Assembly: GCA_038205115.1 (NCBI GenBank)
Contig: JBBRCE010000009.1
Coordinates: 62,001 to 126,000 of the forward strand
Direction of reading: 5' to 3'
Origin: JBBRCE01 sp038205115
GTDB taxonomy: Bacteria > Planctomycetota > Planctomycetia > Pirellulales > JBBRCE01
DNA length: 64,000 nt
The notes under the pieces are model-generated. The model made no database searches. It was not told where the DNA came from and saw only the letters and a list, made by a program, of their open reading frames with translations. Made by a program: the position numbers and the translations under genes. Positions within the stretch are counted from its first letter, which is position 1. The number at the start of each line of letters is the position of its first letter. This document shows, one piece after another, positions 24,987 to 34,664 of this stretch.

Positions 24987-27653
24987 ATGATGAAAACCTT
25001 GCTTGGATATTACGACGGTCGGGCGATGTGCTTGCGCGTTCGCGGCGCGGCCTTGCGCGTCCGTGTTGCGTTTTTGTTCGCGACTGCGGCGTTGGGAATC
25101 GGCTGCTGTTTGTGGCCGTCGTCGGCCGCGGCGCAAGTCATGGTGCAGCGGAAGATGTTTGCGCAACCGCCTGGCGACGATGGCGAGATGCAACCCAAGG
25201 ACGCGGCGAGCGATGCCGGTTCACTCGAGAACGATCCCGAGATTGAACGGATTTTGCACCGCGCCACGCAAGCCAGAGACGACAGCCGTTTCGATCTCGC
25301 GGCCACGCTGTTGCAGAAAGTGCTCGATAACCCGAGCGCTTTGCCCATTCCGCGGAAACCGGCGCCGGCGGTCGATCCCAGCGACAAATTCCAACTCTTC
25401 TATTATGGGTCGATTCGCGACGAAGCGGAAAATCTGTTAAGCACGATGCCGACCGAGGGATTGCACGTTTACCGGCTCACGGCCGATGGCGAAGCCCGCG
25501 GGTTGCTGGCGACTCCGCCCGGTCCGCAACGCGATCGAGCGCTGGCTGAAGTGGTGCGGCGGTTTTTCATGAGTTCGGTGGGCGATGATGCCGCATACGA
25601 GCTTGGCTGTAATTTTCTGGATCGCTCCGAGTTTGTCGCGGCTAGCCGATTGTTCGGCAAAATTCTGGCGCGCCATCCGGATCCTTCAGTGCCGCGTGAA
25701 CAGATCATGCTGCGATTGGCAGTCGCGCAAGCGCACGGCGGTGACTTCAAACAGGCCGACAAGACGCTGGCCGAACTAAATCGGTCCGGCGGTTCGCGCC
25801 TACCGCGCGGCTTGCTGGCTGCGGCCACTGAGGATATCCGCCAACAGGCGACGGCAGTCACACAACCATCAATTGCAAATACCAGTTGGCTGGTTGCAAT
25901 GGGCAACGCGGCTCGCGATGGCATCATGCCGCCACTGGCGTCAAACTATCTGCGCGGCAGCCTGGGCGAACTGTGGTCGCAGTCGTTTCAGTTGCCGTCT
26001 CAAAATCCCGTCGCGGGCGAAAACGTGATCTCCTCGGCTGGTCGCATCGTGTTCATTGGCGGTCGTGGCAGGGTGGTCCGAAGCACCGCGGATACCCCCT
26101 CGGATATCGTCAAACGTTGGGAACGCGGCAATTGGATGCCAGCCGGGCAAATGGTGTTCGATGGCAACCATATTTGGGTCAAGGTCTACAGCAAGAAGCT
26201 GGCCACCGAGGGCAACGCCGCTCAGGAATTGGCGGTGGAACAACTCGTCTGCTACGACGCGCAAACCGGCGCTGAACTCTGTCGAACGCGCGAAGACGTC
26301 CACGCGCCGGACATGACGCTGACCACGATGCGCAATCTCGCGCGGCAAATGGGCATGGTTTCCACGGCCGAGAACCGCCCGTTTGGTCCTGATGAATTGG
26401 CCGGATTTGGCGACCGGGTTACGAAATCGTTCAGCGTGATTGACGGCGTGGCGTATCAGTTGGAATCCGCTCGCGACGCGGACAAGGCGGCCAACGATGC
26501 GGAACAGCAGCAGGCCATGATGTGGAACGGAAATCAAGTCGACCCTGTCCGCTCCAACTTCCTTGCGGCCTACAAAGTCTACGCCACGAAACCGGCCAGT
26601 TCCGGCAATGACACCAGCGGAAAGTTCCTCTACGAGCGCGGAGCCGATCCCATCAAGGACGGCCAAAAACTCGAAGTTCGTTTTATGTCCGCTCCGCTGG
26701 CCTGCGCGGGGCAGTTGGTTGTGCCGGTTCGCGAAGGCAATTCGCTGTGGATGTATGGGCTGGATCCCGCCAACAAGGCCGCCACGCTCTGGAAAACCTT
26801 TTTGTGCGACGAACCGCGCAACGGCTGCGTGCCCGGCATCACAACCGGCATTGCGGTTGATGGTGGCGACATCTACGTGGCCAGCGGCAGCGGTTTGGTG
26901 TTTGCCATCGAGGGCGGCACGGGCCTGATCCGTTGGGTCACACGCTACAAACGCGATGCAGCGCCTTCCAGCAATGTCAACCAAAATCAATGGACCGTCG
27001 CTGCCACCCGCGGGATGTCGATCAAAGGCTGGGACGACGACTCGCTCATCGTCCACGGCGGGTTGTTGGTCGTGGCGCCGTCCGATGCCGATTTTCTGTT
27101 TGCACTGGATCGAATCAGTGGCGAAATGCGCTGGAATACGCCGCGCGTCAGCGGCCGCTACTTGCTGGGCGTTCTTAACGAGCGGCTCTACTACGCCGGC
27201 ACCGACGCCGTGCATTGCCTCAAGGTGGGCGGCGGATTGCGGCTGTGGGACGCCAGCCTCGGCACGGACGTGCCATCGCGCGGACGCGGATGCCTGACCG
27301 CCGACGCCATCTATATGCCCGCCAAGGATTCGATTGTCAAAATCGATCCTAAATCGGGCAAGCGGCTGGTGCAGGTCGGCGTGAATCCGGCGCAAAAATC
27401 CGCCGAGCACGAAGCGCCGCCGGTTGGCAATTTGTTTTCCAATGGCGAACGGCTGTACTACGTTGGTCCCGACCGGCTGGTGGCCTTGGAGAACGCCAAG
27501 GAAATCGAAATGAACACCCTGCCCGATTCCGCCAAGGACAAACCAGACCCAGACTCCAAACCGGCGGTCGAAAAATCGTCCGCTGAAAAACCAGCGGCCG
27601 AAGCTGCTGCTGCTCAGCCGACCTCCGAAGAACGAGATCCCTCTTTCCCTTAA
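24987..27653 (+). CDS. Large exported PQQ-like beta-propeller protein
   Basis: An 888-residue exported protein. The ATG at 24987 follows an AAAGGAG site 6-7 bases upstream; a second ATG is adjacent. The signal region is long (VRVAFLFATAALGIGCCLWP, then SSAAAQ). The N-terminal third is helical and TPR-like (IERILHRATQARDDSRFDLA; ASRLFGKILARHPDPSVPRE), the rest forms PQQ-type blades (YDAQTGAELCRT, AIEGGTGLIRWVTRYKRDAA, ALDRISGEMRWNTPRVSGRY, KIDPKSGKRLVQVG). The C-terminal tail is rich in Lys, Pro, Glu and Ala. It lies within the moxR series between BatA-like and HEAT-propeller genes, so it likely belongs to the same envelope complex; the molecular role is not known. Confidence 0.88.
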   Translation: MMKTLLGYYDGRAMCLRVRGAALRVRVAFLFATAALGIGCCLWPSSAAAQVMVQRKMFAQPPGDDGEMQPKDAASDAGSLENDPEIERILHRATQARDDSRFDLAATLLQKVLDNPSALPIPRKPAPAVDPSDKFQLFYYGSIRDEAENLLSTMPTEGLHVYRLTADGEARGLLATPPGPQRDRALAEVVRRFFMSSVGDDAAYELGCNFLDRSEFVAASRLFGKILARHPDPSVPREQIMLRLAVAQAHGGDFKQADKTLAELNRSGGSRLPRGLLAAATEDIRQQATAVTQPSIANTSWLVAMGNAARDGIMPPLASNYLRGSLGELWSQSFQLPSQNPVAGENVISSAGRIVFIGGRGRVVRSTADTPSDIVKRWERGNWMPAGQMVFDGNHIWVKVYSKKLATEGNAAQELAVEQLVCYDAQTGAELCRTREDVHAPDMTLTTMRNLARQMGMVSTAENRPFGPDELAGFGDRVTKSFSVIDGVAYQLESARDADKAANDAEQQQAMMWNGNQVDPVRSNFLAAYKVYATKPASSGNDTSGKFLYERGADPIKDGQKLEVRFMSAPLACAGQLVVPVREGNSLWMYGLDPANKAATLWKTFLCDEPRNGCVPGITTGIAVDGGDIYVASGSGLVFAIEGGTGLIRWVTRYKRDAAPSSNVNQNQWTVAATRGMSIKGWDDDSLIVHGGLLVVAPSDADFLFALDRISGEMRWNTPRVSGRYLLGVLNERLYYAGTDAVHCLKVGGGLRLWDASLGTDVPSRGRGCLTADAIYMPAKDSIVKIDPKSGKRLVQVGVNPAQKSAEHEAPPVGNLFSNGERLYYVGPDRLVALENAKEIEMNTLPDSAKDKPDPDSKPAVEKSSAEKPAAEAAAAQPTSEERDPSFP

Positions 27654-27678
27654 ATGACGAAGATTATCGGCGTTAACG

Positions 27679-29406
27679 ATGGCCCGTGAATTACTCTCAA
27701 TCGTGCGTTTCGGCTGCCTGCTGCTAACGGCATGCTTGGCGTTTGTCGCCCGGCCTGCTTGCGCGCAACTGGCGCCGCAGGGACGTGTGATTGTCATCCA
27801 AAACAACCAGCCGGTTGCTCCAGAAACTGCACCAGTCGCGTCGACCACGGCAGCCGACAACGACCCGTATAAGGCGGTCTTGTCGGATTTTTCCGTGACG
27901 TCAGATGTCCAGGGCATTGGGCAGTATCTCACCAAGTTGCATCCGACGCCCGATATGCAAAAACTGGTCGCAAAACTGGTCGCCAAGCTTTCGGACGACG
28001 ACTTTTCTGCGCGTGACGGCGCGATGAAGCAACTGCTGAAAATGCCGACCATTCCGATCGAGCAATTGGAAAAGATCCAGTCTGGCGGCGACCCCGAAGC
28101 CGCCTGGCGGGCCAAGGAAGTGTTGACCGAGGGCAGTAAGAAACACGCCATGATTCTCGGTGCCGCGCTGCGGACCATCACCCGCAAGCAGCTCAAGGGC
28201 TTGACCAAAGAAGTGCTGGCGACCTTTCCGTTTTGCCTGGACGATTCGCTGGTGTTTGCGGCCCGCAGCGCGCTGGCCGTAACGGCCCGTGCCGAGGATG
28301 CGGACCTGCTGCGTGCGGCTGGCAAGGATGCAAAGTTGGAAGTCCGCGTTGCCGCTGCCGAAGCACTCACTGCCGCCATGGGTCCGCAAGCCGCCGCGGA
28401 CTTGAAGAAACTGTTGAACTCCGCCGATGAACGCGTGCGGTTGGCAGCCGCCCGTGGGCTCGGAAGTTTCGGTGATCGCGACTGTCTAAAAGCGTTCGGC
28501 AAACTGCTGTCCGCCGAGGACATTTCCGTGCGCGCCGCCGCGATCCAATCGCTGCGGACCATGTCGGGCGAGAAATTTACTTTCGTCGCTTACGAAAAGC
28601 CCGAACTCCGCCAGCAGCAGGCCGAAGTTTGGACGAAATGGATTTCCGAACAGGGTGCCACCGCCAAATTGCTGCCTATCAATAGCCGTACAGCCGAGTT
28701 GGGCCGCACGCTGGTGAGCTTTTTTCAAGATGCAAAAATCGTTGAATACGGGCCCGACGGCAAGCAAATTTGGCAAACGAACATTTTGCAACCCTGGGGC
28801 GTGCAAGGGCTGTCCAACGGCCACCGACTCGTTGCCACCTGGGGACAACAACAAGTGATCGAGTATGACGAGTCCGGAAAAGAAATCTGGAAGCGCGACC
28901 ATCTGCCGGGCAATCCCTACAGCGTGGAGCGACTCGAAAATGGCAACACGCTGGTGACGATGTCGGATGCCAACCGCGTATTGGAAGTGACGCCTGATGG
29001 TAAAGACGCCAACTCGATCGAAGTCAAAGGTCGCCCTTCGGATGCGCATCGTCTGGCGGACGGCACGACTTTGATTGCCGTTCAGCAAACCAACAAGGTG
29101 GTGGAAGTCGATTCGTCCGGCAAAGAGATTTGGAGCAAAACCGGATGCCAAACGCCGACCGCCGTGCATCGGCTGGAAAACGGCAACACGCTGGTCGCCG
29201 AGCATGGCGTCTCACGGATTGCTGAATACAGCCGCGACGGTAAAGAAATTTGGAGCTTCAATATTGCCGCTCCTTACGATGCCCAGCGGTTGGACAACGG
29301 AAATACGATCATCGCGCATGGGCGGGGTGTAACCGAGGTTGATCGCGATGGCAAAGAAGTTTGGAATCAGCCGGGCCGGCTTTGCAATCGTGTCAGTCGT
29401 TATTAG
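27679..29406 (+). CDS. Exported HEAT-repeat protein with C-terminal beta-propeller
   Basis: A 575-residue protein with a signal peptide (LLSIVRFGCLLLTACLAFVA, cleaved near ACAQ). Residues about 90-320 contain HEAT-like repeats (AKLSDDDFSARDGAMKQLLK; DLLRAAGKDAKLEVRVAAAE; LLNSADERVRLAAARGLGSF). Residues about 340-575 form a repetitive propeller whose blades read 'R L.NGNTLV...v.E.d..GKEIW' (QRLDNGNTIIAHGRGVTEVD; RLENGNTLVTMSDANRVLEV), as in the arylsulfotransferase-like or PQQ-like families. Such HEAT-plus-propeller fusions suggest a protein-interaction scaffold in the periplasm. It follows the PQQ gene by 25 bases and is clearly in the same transcription unit. Confidence 0.85.
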   Translation: MARELLSIVRFGCLLLTACLAFVARPACAQLAPQGRVIVIQNNQPVAPETAPVASTTAADNDPYKAVLSDFSVTSDVQGIGQYLTKLHPTPDMQKLVAKLVAKLSDDDFSARDGAMKQLLKMPTIPIEQLEKIQSGGDPEAAWRAKEVLTEGSKKHAMILGAALRTITRKQLKGLTKEVLATFPFCLDDSLVFAARSALAVTARAEDADLLRAAGKDAKLEVRVAAAEALTAAMGPQAAADLKKLLNSADERVRLAAARGLGSFGDRDCLKAFGKLLSAEDISVRAAAIQSLRTMSGEKFTFVAYEKPELRQQQAEVWTKWISEQGATAKLLPINSRTAELGRTLVSFFQDAKIVEYGPDGKQIWQTNILQPWGVQGLSNGHRLVATWGQQQVIEYDESGKEIWKRDHLPGNPYSVERLENGNTLVTMSDANRVLEVTPDGKDANSIEVKGRPSDAHRLADGTTLIAVQQTNKVVEVDSSGKEIWSKTGCQTPTAVHRLENGNTLVAEHGVSRIAEYSRDGKEIWSFNIAAPYDAQRLDNGNTIIAHGRGVTEVDRDGKEVWNQPGRLCNRVSRY

Positions 29407-29482
29407 TGGTTTGCCCTGCCGGCCGCAAGCAACGCGGCCCGTAGCGGAAAACACCTTCGAAATCTGGGATTTTTGATCAGTA

Positions 29483-32086
29483 ATGTATTACTTGCTTCGC
29501 ATTTCGGGTTTTGACACCAGCCGCATTCCCGACGGCGCGGAAACGCGATTCGCCTGGGGAAATCCGCAGGTGTCGTGGATGGCACTCCTTTACTTGGCGC
29601 TGGTGGCCGGGTTGGCGTACGGCGTGTTTTATCTCTATCGCCGGGAGCTCGACACCTGCCCACGTTGGGCCCGATTGACGCTGGCGACCATCCGCGTAGG
29701 CATCCTGTTGCTACTCGCGCTGGTGTTTTTGAATCCGACCGTGGCCTGGGTCAAAAAGACCGAATTCGAGCCGTACGTTGTGCTGCTGATCGACGGATCG
29801 CAATCGTTTGGCAAAGTGGACAGTTACCTGGATGAGACGTCCATTGCGCCCGTATTGGCCGCCACGGGTCGCACGGCCGAATCGATCCGCGCCAAGCCGC
29901 CGACGCGCCTCGAGATTGCCGCCGACATTTTCAACAAGGACAACGGTGCCATCCTCCGACAACTGGCGAGTCGCGGAAACCTTAAGGTCATGACTTTTGC
30001 CAGCAAGACCAGCGATGTCTATTCGCTGCGTCGCGAAGGCAAATCCAGCGACGCCAAAACCGAAAGCGAAAAGCTACTCGACAAGCCAGCCGGCGGTGCC
30101 AATTTGCCAGCGCTGGGTGACAATTCTGCTCTGGCCACTTCGGGCGTGGCTCCCGATGCCGCGGCAACCTCAGACGGCAAAACGCCGCCCACCCTGGTCC
30201 AGTTGCCGCCGCTGTCAGCAACGGGCTCCAGCACGCTGATTGCCAAGGCCATTCGCGAAACACTGAAGAAAATGCCCGGCAGTCCGATTGCCGGAATCGT
30301 ACTGGTCAGCGACGGTCAAGATACGGCCAAAGACGATGACCCGCTGGCCGCGGCCGATCGCGCCGGCCTGCAAAAAACGCCGCTGTTCACCGTTGGCGTG
30401 GGCGATCCGAATAAGCCCAAGAGCATCACGCTCACGGATTTTTATGCCGACGAGCAAGTATGGCGTTCCGATCCCTTCGAAATGCAAGCCACGGTGCAGT
30501 CGCAAGGCTTCGACAAACTGGAAATCGAAATTGAACTGACCGAGCAAGCGCTGGACGCCAACGGCACGCCGGTCGGCAGCGCCACCAGTATCGAACGCCG
30601 CAAGCTGACGCTCAACGAAACCGGCGGACCGCAAAAGATCGCGTTCAAGCACGCGCAAAAAAAGAATGGCTCCTACGTTTACACCGCGCAAATTCCGCCG
30701 CAAAAGGACGAATCGCCCGACGCCGTCAACATTAAAACGGTCAATGTCAAAGTGCTGGAAGAAAAAGCTCGCGTGCTGCTGATCGCCGGCGCGCCGACGT
30801 GGGAATATCGCCTGGTTTCCGGATTGTATATCCGCGATCCAACCATTGACGTTTCCTGTTGGTTGCAGTCGATGGACCCGGAAATGCAGCAAGAGGGCAA
30901 CACGCCCATCGCCAAGTTGCCGTTTACCTACGAAGAACTTGGCAAATACGACTTGATCATGATGTTCGATCCCGAGCCGGAAGAATTTAATGAAGCCTGG
31001 TTCGCCGCCCTGAAAAAGTATGTCGCCGATCGTGCAGGCGGATTCTTGTACATGGCCGGACCAAAATATTCCAGTCGCTTTTTTTCCACCGCGCGGACGC
31101 AAGCCATTAAAGACGTTTTGCCGGTGACGCTGACCGACGTCAACGCCATGGAGTTGGAATCGCTCACCGCCAAAAGCAATCGCGAGTGGCCGCTGAGCGT
31201 TGTGCCGGCCGAGTTGGATCATCCCGTGATGCGGTTCGATACCGACGCCAAGACCAATCGGGATCGCTGGGAAAAAATGCCAGGCATCTTCTGGAGTTTT
31301 CCGCTCAAAGACATCAAACCGGCATCGCACGTACTGCTGGAACACAGCGATATCGACCTGCGCACGCCGCGCGGGCCACGGCCCCTGCTGGTGACCAATC
31401 AGTATGGCGGCGGGCGCACGGCCTTCATGGGCTTCAACGGCACGTGGCGCTGGCGGCGCGTCGGTCGAGACGCCGAATATTTCAATAAGTACTGGGTGCA
31501 AATGTGTCGCTACCTGGTCGAAGGAAAATTGCTGTCCAGCAAACGCCGCGGCACGATCGATCTGGGCGGCGAAAAATTCCACGTCGGAGATCAGATCGTT
31601 ATCAAGGCAAACCTCACCGATGCCGGTTTCCGTCCGCTGGAGGAAAAGAAAGTCGTCGCCAAAGTGGCCGACGCCAAAGGCAACGCGTTCAATCTGGATC
31701 TTAAGCCCTCGGCCAGTGGGCAATTCACCGGCTCCATGATTGGTTCAAGCCTCGGCAAGAACCGCATCACCATCAACTTGCCCGGCGAAAAGACGGGCGA
31801 GGCGGTGTCGGTCTCTAAGGATTTCGACGTGGAAGTTTCGCGCATTGAATTCGACGATTCCCGGCTGAATCGCGGAAAACTTCGCGAATGGGCCGAGAAG
31901 TCGGGCGGCAAGTATTTCGATATCGACCACGTGAGCGAAATTGCCGCCAACATTCCCGATCGCACCGAGACGCAACCGCTGATCAGCAAGCCAGAACATT
32001 TATGGGATAACAGTCACGTGCTCATCCTGCTGGTGGCGCTGTTGACCATCGAGTGGGCGGCCCGCAAGCGATTCAAGCTGATGTAA
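29483..32086 (+). CDS. Second vWA / amidotransferase-like membrane protein
   Basis: An 867-residue membrane protein. Two N-terminal helices (SWMALLYLALVAGLAYGVFY and LATIRVGILLLLALVFLNP) precede a von Willebrand A domain with DGSQSF (DxSxS) in VVLLIDGSQSFGKVDS and later GIVLVSDGQDTAKDDD. A glutamine-amidotransferase-like domain follows (KARVLLIAGAPTWEYRLVSG; YDLIMMFDPEPEEFNEAWFA; GRTAFMGFNGTWRWRR), then Ig-like strands and a C-terminal helix (VLILLVALLTIEWAARKRFK). The architecture parallels the gene at 22562, and both are probably partners of the MoxR ATPase in one complex. The Ala/Asp/Thr-rich stretch around residues 195-245 is an unstructured loop inside the vWA domain. Confidence 0.88.
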   Translation: MYYLLRISGFDTSRIPDGAETRFAWGNPQVSWMALLYLALVAGLAYGVFYLYRRELDTCPRWARLTLATIRVGILLLLALVFLNPTVAWVKKTEFEPYVVLLIDGSQSFGKVDSYLDETSIAPVLAATGRTAESIRAKPPTRLEIAADIFNKDNGAILRQLASRGNLKVMTFASKTSDVYSLRREGKSSDAKTESEKLLDKPAGGANLPALGDNSALATSGVAPDAAATSDGKTPPTLVQLPPLSATGSSTLIAKAIRETLKKMPGSPIAGIVLVSDGQDTAKDDDPLAAADRAGLQKTPLFTVGVGDPNKPKSITLTDFYADEQVWRSDPFEMQATVQSQGFDKLEIEIELTEQALDANGTPVGSATSIERRKLTLNETGGPQKIAFKHAQKKNGSYVYTAQIPPQKDESPDAVNIKTVNVKVLEEKARVLLIAGAPTWEYRLVSGLYIRDPTIDVSCWLQSMDPEMQQEGNTPIAKLPFTYEELGKYDLIMMFDPEPEEFNEAWFAALKKYVADRAGGFLYMAGPKYSSRFFSTARTQAIKDVLPVTLTDVNAMELESLTAKSNREWPLSVVPAELDHPVMRFDTDAKTNRDRWEKMPGIFWSFPLKDIKPASHVLLEHSDIDLRTPRGPRPLLVTNQYGGGRTAFMGFNGTWRWRRVGRDAEYFNKYWVQMCRYLVEGKLLSSKRRGTIDLGGEKFHVGDQIVIKANLTDAGFRPLEEKKVVAKVADAKGNAFNLDLKPSASGQFTGSMIGSSLGKNRITINLPGEKTGEAVSVSKDFDVEVSRIEFDDSRLNRGKLREWAEKSGGKYFDIDHVSEIAANIPDRTETQPLISKPEHLWDNSHVLILLVALLTIEWAARKRFKLM

Positions 32087-32205
32087 CTCAGTTCCGTTGG
32101 GCGATTGCGATTGCCAATTACGTCGGCCATGCAACGCAAAACCGATTCCAAACCTACCACGCACGCCGGTGCGCAACGACCAGCTCGCGATTGAGATTTT
32201 CCGCA

Positions 32206-34461
32206 ATGACGAATGCGATTATGCCGCCGCCAGAAATTCCCGGGCCGCTGGTTGACAAGCTCAGCCGACTCCGCCGCGGCGTCACCAGTTGGTTAGCCAT
32301 CGATGGACTGCGCCGGCTCTTGATTTGGACGATAGGTCTCGGCGTGCTGGATGTTGCCATCGATTACCGCTTCCATCTGGATATGATCCAACGCGTGGTC
32401 ATGCTGTTGGCAGTGCTCGGCGTGCTGGCTTACATCTTTTATCGGCACATCATCACGCCTTTACAACAACATCTCAGCGACGACGCACTCTGCTTGGAAG
32501 TTGAACATCGCAACCAAGCGCTGGGCGAAAGCTTGATCAGCGCATTGCAGTTTTCTCGCGGCTACGACGCGGAAGCCCACGGCGTCTCGGCGCAGTTGGT
32601 GCGCGCCACCATCGACCGCGGCGCTGCGGAATCGGAGCATGTCGAATTCTCCAGCGTGTTGGATCGGCAGACGTTTTTGCGAAACCTGGTGCTGGCCGGA
32701 ATTGGCTTGCTGCTGCTGCTCGGCGCCGGCGTCTCCGTGGCATCGACCGATACCATGCGCACCTGGTTCAGCCGCAACCTGCTGCTGGGCAGTAAAGAGT
32801 GGCCGCAAGACACTGTGTTGAACATCAAGGGCGTCCGTAACGGGCGTTTGCTGTTGCCGCGCGGCGACGACTGGGACCAAGTGGTGGACGTCACCGGACG
32901 TATTCCCGACGTCGTCGAACTGGACTATCAGCCGCATGGCTCGTCGCGTTCCACGGAGCCGATGACCAAGCAGGGCGATCGCCAGTTTCATGCCACCTTC
33001 AAAAATGTGTTGAGCGAATTTCGATTCCGCGTCCGCGGCGGCGACGCGCAATCGTCGTGGATCGAAGTCGAATTGATCGATCGGCCCAGCATCGCCGATC
33101 TGAAATTGGATTTGGTTTCTCCGGCCTACATGCAGGCCGCCGATCGCGCTTTGCCGCCGGGCCGAGGGCCCTACGACGTTTATCCCGGTAGCAGCATCAA
33201 GGTGCATGGCGTGGCCAACAAGCCGCTGGCCAACGTGCGATTGCTCTTTGGCGATCACGACGTGGTGCAGGCGAAAGTCGACGGCAAAGCGCGCGAATTC
33301 GACGCCCAACTGAATCCGTCGCAATTGGCCAGCCGCACCTATTCCATCGAATTGACGGACACGGACCAATGGTCATCAAAACACGCCACGCGATTCACGC
33401 TCAAGATGAAGCCGGATCGCGAGCCGGTCGTTAAGGCGAGTCCGGTTGGCATCAGCAGCATGATTGTGCCGGGCGCGCGGATCCCGCTGAATTGCCAGCT
33501 CTCCGATGATTTTGCGGTGACCTCCGCCAAGTTGCTCTGGAATTGGCACTCCGAAGGCACCGACCAAACGTCGGGCACCGGCGAACAGCCGCTGACCGAA
33601 CTGGAAGCCAACTACAATCAGCCCAAAGTCGGTGGCACTCATACGTTCGATACCGAACCACTCAAGTTACCCATCGGCGGCGTACTGGCGATGCATGTCG
33701 AAGCGCGCGACAACGACGTGGTGTCGGGCGACAAGGTCGCGCCGATCGGCAAAGTGGGCAAATCCGACGACGCAGTGCTGAAAATCGTTTCGACCGACGA
33801 ACTTCGCGCGGAATTATTACGTCGCGAGAAGGAACAACGCCTTGAGGTTGAGCGTCTATTGAAAGACGAGGACGAACTTGTCACCGACACCCGCGCCGTG
33901 CAAGCCAATGGCCGGGACCAGCCGGCGCTGGTTGACGCGGACCGTAAGTTGTTGGAGACGTCGCTGAAAAAGCAGATGCTTTGCGCCGACCGCTGCAAGC
34001 AAGTCGCCACGCACATGGAATCGATCGTGCTGGAAATGCAGAACAATCGGCTGGAAGAGGAAAACGGCGCGCTGAAAGAAGAATTCAAAGGCAACATCAA
34101 ACGCATCCAAGACAACATCATCAAACCGCTGAATCTGCTTTCGAAAGAATCCGTGCCGCAAGCCACCGCGCTGCTCGACACGGCTCGCCGCAACTCCAAA
34201 GAGGCCAAGCCGCGGGATATTGCGCTGCAAGAGTCGGTGGTCGTCCAAGAGCGAATGGCCAAATCAATGCGCGACATCCTCAAATACATGGCCAAAACCG
34301 AGGGATATCAGGAAATCATCAACCAGCTTTACGCAGTCATCAAGTCTCAGTCCGAAGTCGCCGAACCGACCGCCAAAGAAGCGCATCGCCGGATCAATGA
34401 ACTTATTAACCCGCCGAGCGACAAACCGGATGACGCAAAGCCCCAACCCGGCAAGCCATAA
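32206..34461 (+). CDS. Large DUF4175-like membrane protein
   Basis: A 751-residue protein. The ATG at 32206 (MTNAIMPPPEIPGPLVDKLS) is chosen; an upstream open frame overlaps the previous gene in another frame and is not plausible. The membrane helices come at about residues 32-50, 58-78 and 162-182 (LAGIGLLLLLGAGVSVASTD). Between helix two and three lies DALCLEVEHRNQALGESLIS, typical of planctomycete homologues annotated near DUF4175. A long periplasmic part has Ig-like strands, and residues about 530-720 are strongly coiled-coil (RREKEQRLEVERLLKDEDEL; NRLEEENGALKEEFKGNIKR). It is part of the MoxR/vWA series, and probably forms a stalk or scaffold in the periplasm. Confidence 0.78.
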   Translation: MTNAIMPPPEIPGPLVDKLSRLRRGVTSWLAIDGLRRLLIWTIGLGVLDVAIDYRFHLDMIQRVVMLLAVLGVLAYIFYRHIITPLQQHLSDDALCLEVEHRNQALGESLISALQFSRGYDAEAHGVSAQLVRATIDRGAAESEHVEFSSVLDRQTFLRNLVLAGIGLLLLLGAGVSVASTDTMRTWFSRNLLLGSKEWPQDTVLNIKGVRNGRLLLPRGDDWDQVVDVTGRIPDVVELDYQPHGSSRSTEPMTKQGDRQFHATFKNVLSEFRFRVRGGDAQSSWIEVELIDRPSIADLKLDLVSPAYMQAADRALPPGRGPYDVYPGSSIKVHGVANKPLANVRLLFGDHDVVQAKVDGKAREFDAQLNPSQLASRTYSIELTDTDQWSSKHATRFTLKMKPDREPVVKASPVGISSMIVPGARIPLNCQLSDDFAVTSAKLLWNWHSEGTDQTSGTGEQPLTELEANYNQPKVGGTHTFDTEPLKLPIGGVLAMHVEARDNDVVSGDKVAPIGKVGKSDDAVLKIVSTDELRAELLRREKEQRLEVERLLKDEDELVTDTRAVQANGRDQPALVDADRKLLETSLKKQMLCADRCKQVATHMESIVLEMQNNRLEEENGALKEEFKGNIKRIQDNIIKPLNLLSKESVPQATALLDTARRNSKEAKPRDIALQESVVVQERMAKSMRDILKYMAKTEGYQEIINQLYAVIKSQSEVAEPTAKEAHRRINELINPPSDKPDDAKPQPGKP

Positions 34462-34664
34462 ACCCATAAGCTACCGGCCGGCGCCAAACATTCGCTGGCG
34501 GGCGAGCATAGCAGCAATGCGTTACAAACCGAGAAATTCTGGCACGTCACCCGCCAACACGTTACGATATTGGAACTTGCCAATCGCCAAAAAAATCTTG
34601 GCCACGGCATTCATGGACCGGGCCGCCGCAAAAACGGCCGGCCTTTCAGACAGGAGCTGATGGT

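Noticed and set aside
25941..28562. 873-residue minus-strand open frame opposite the PQQ and HEAT genes
   Set aside because: Composition is that of an antisense shadow of two strongly supported plus-strand genes; no domain is recognisable.
30215..31723. 502-residue minus-strand open frame
   Set aside because: Antisense of the vWA gene at 29483; no motif or ribosome site.
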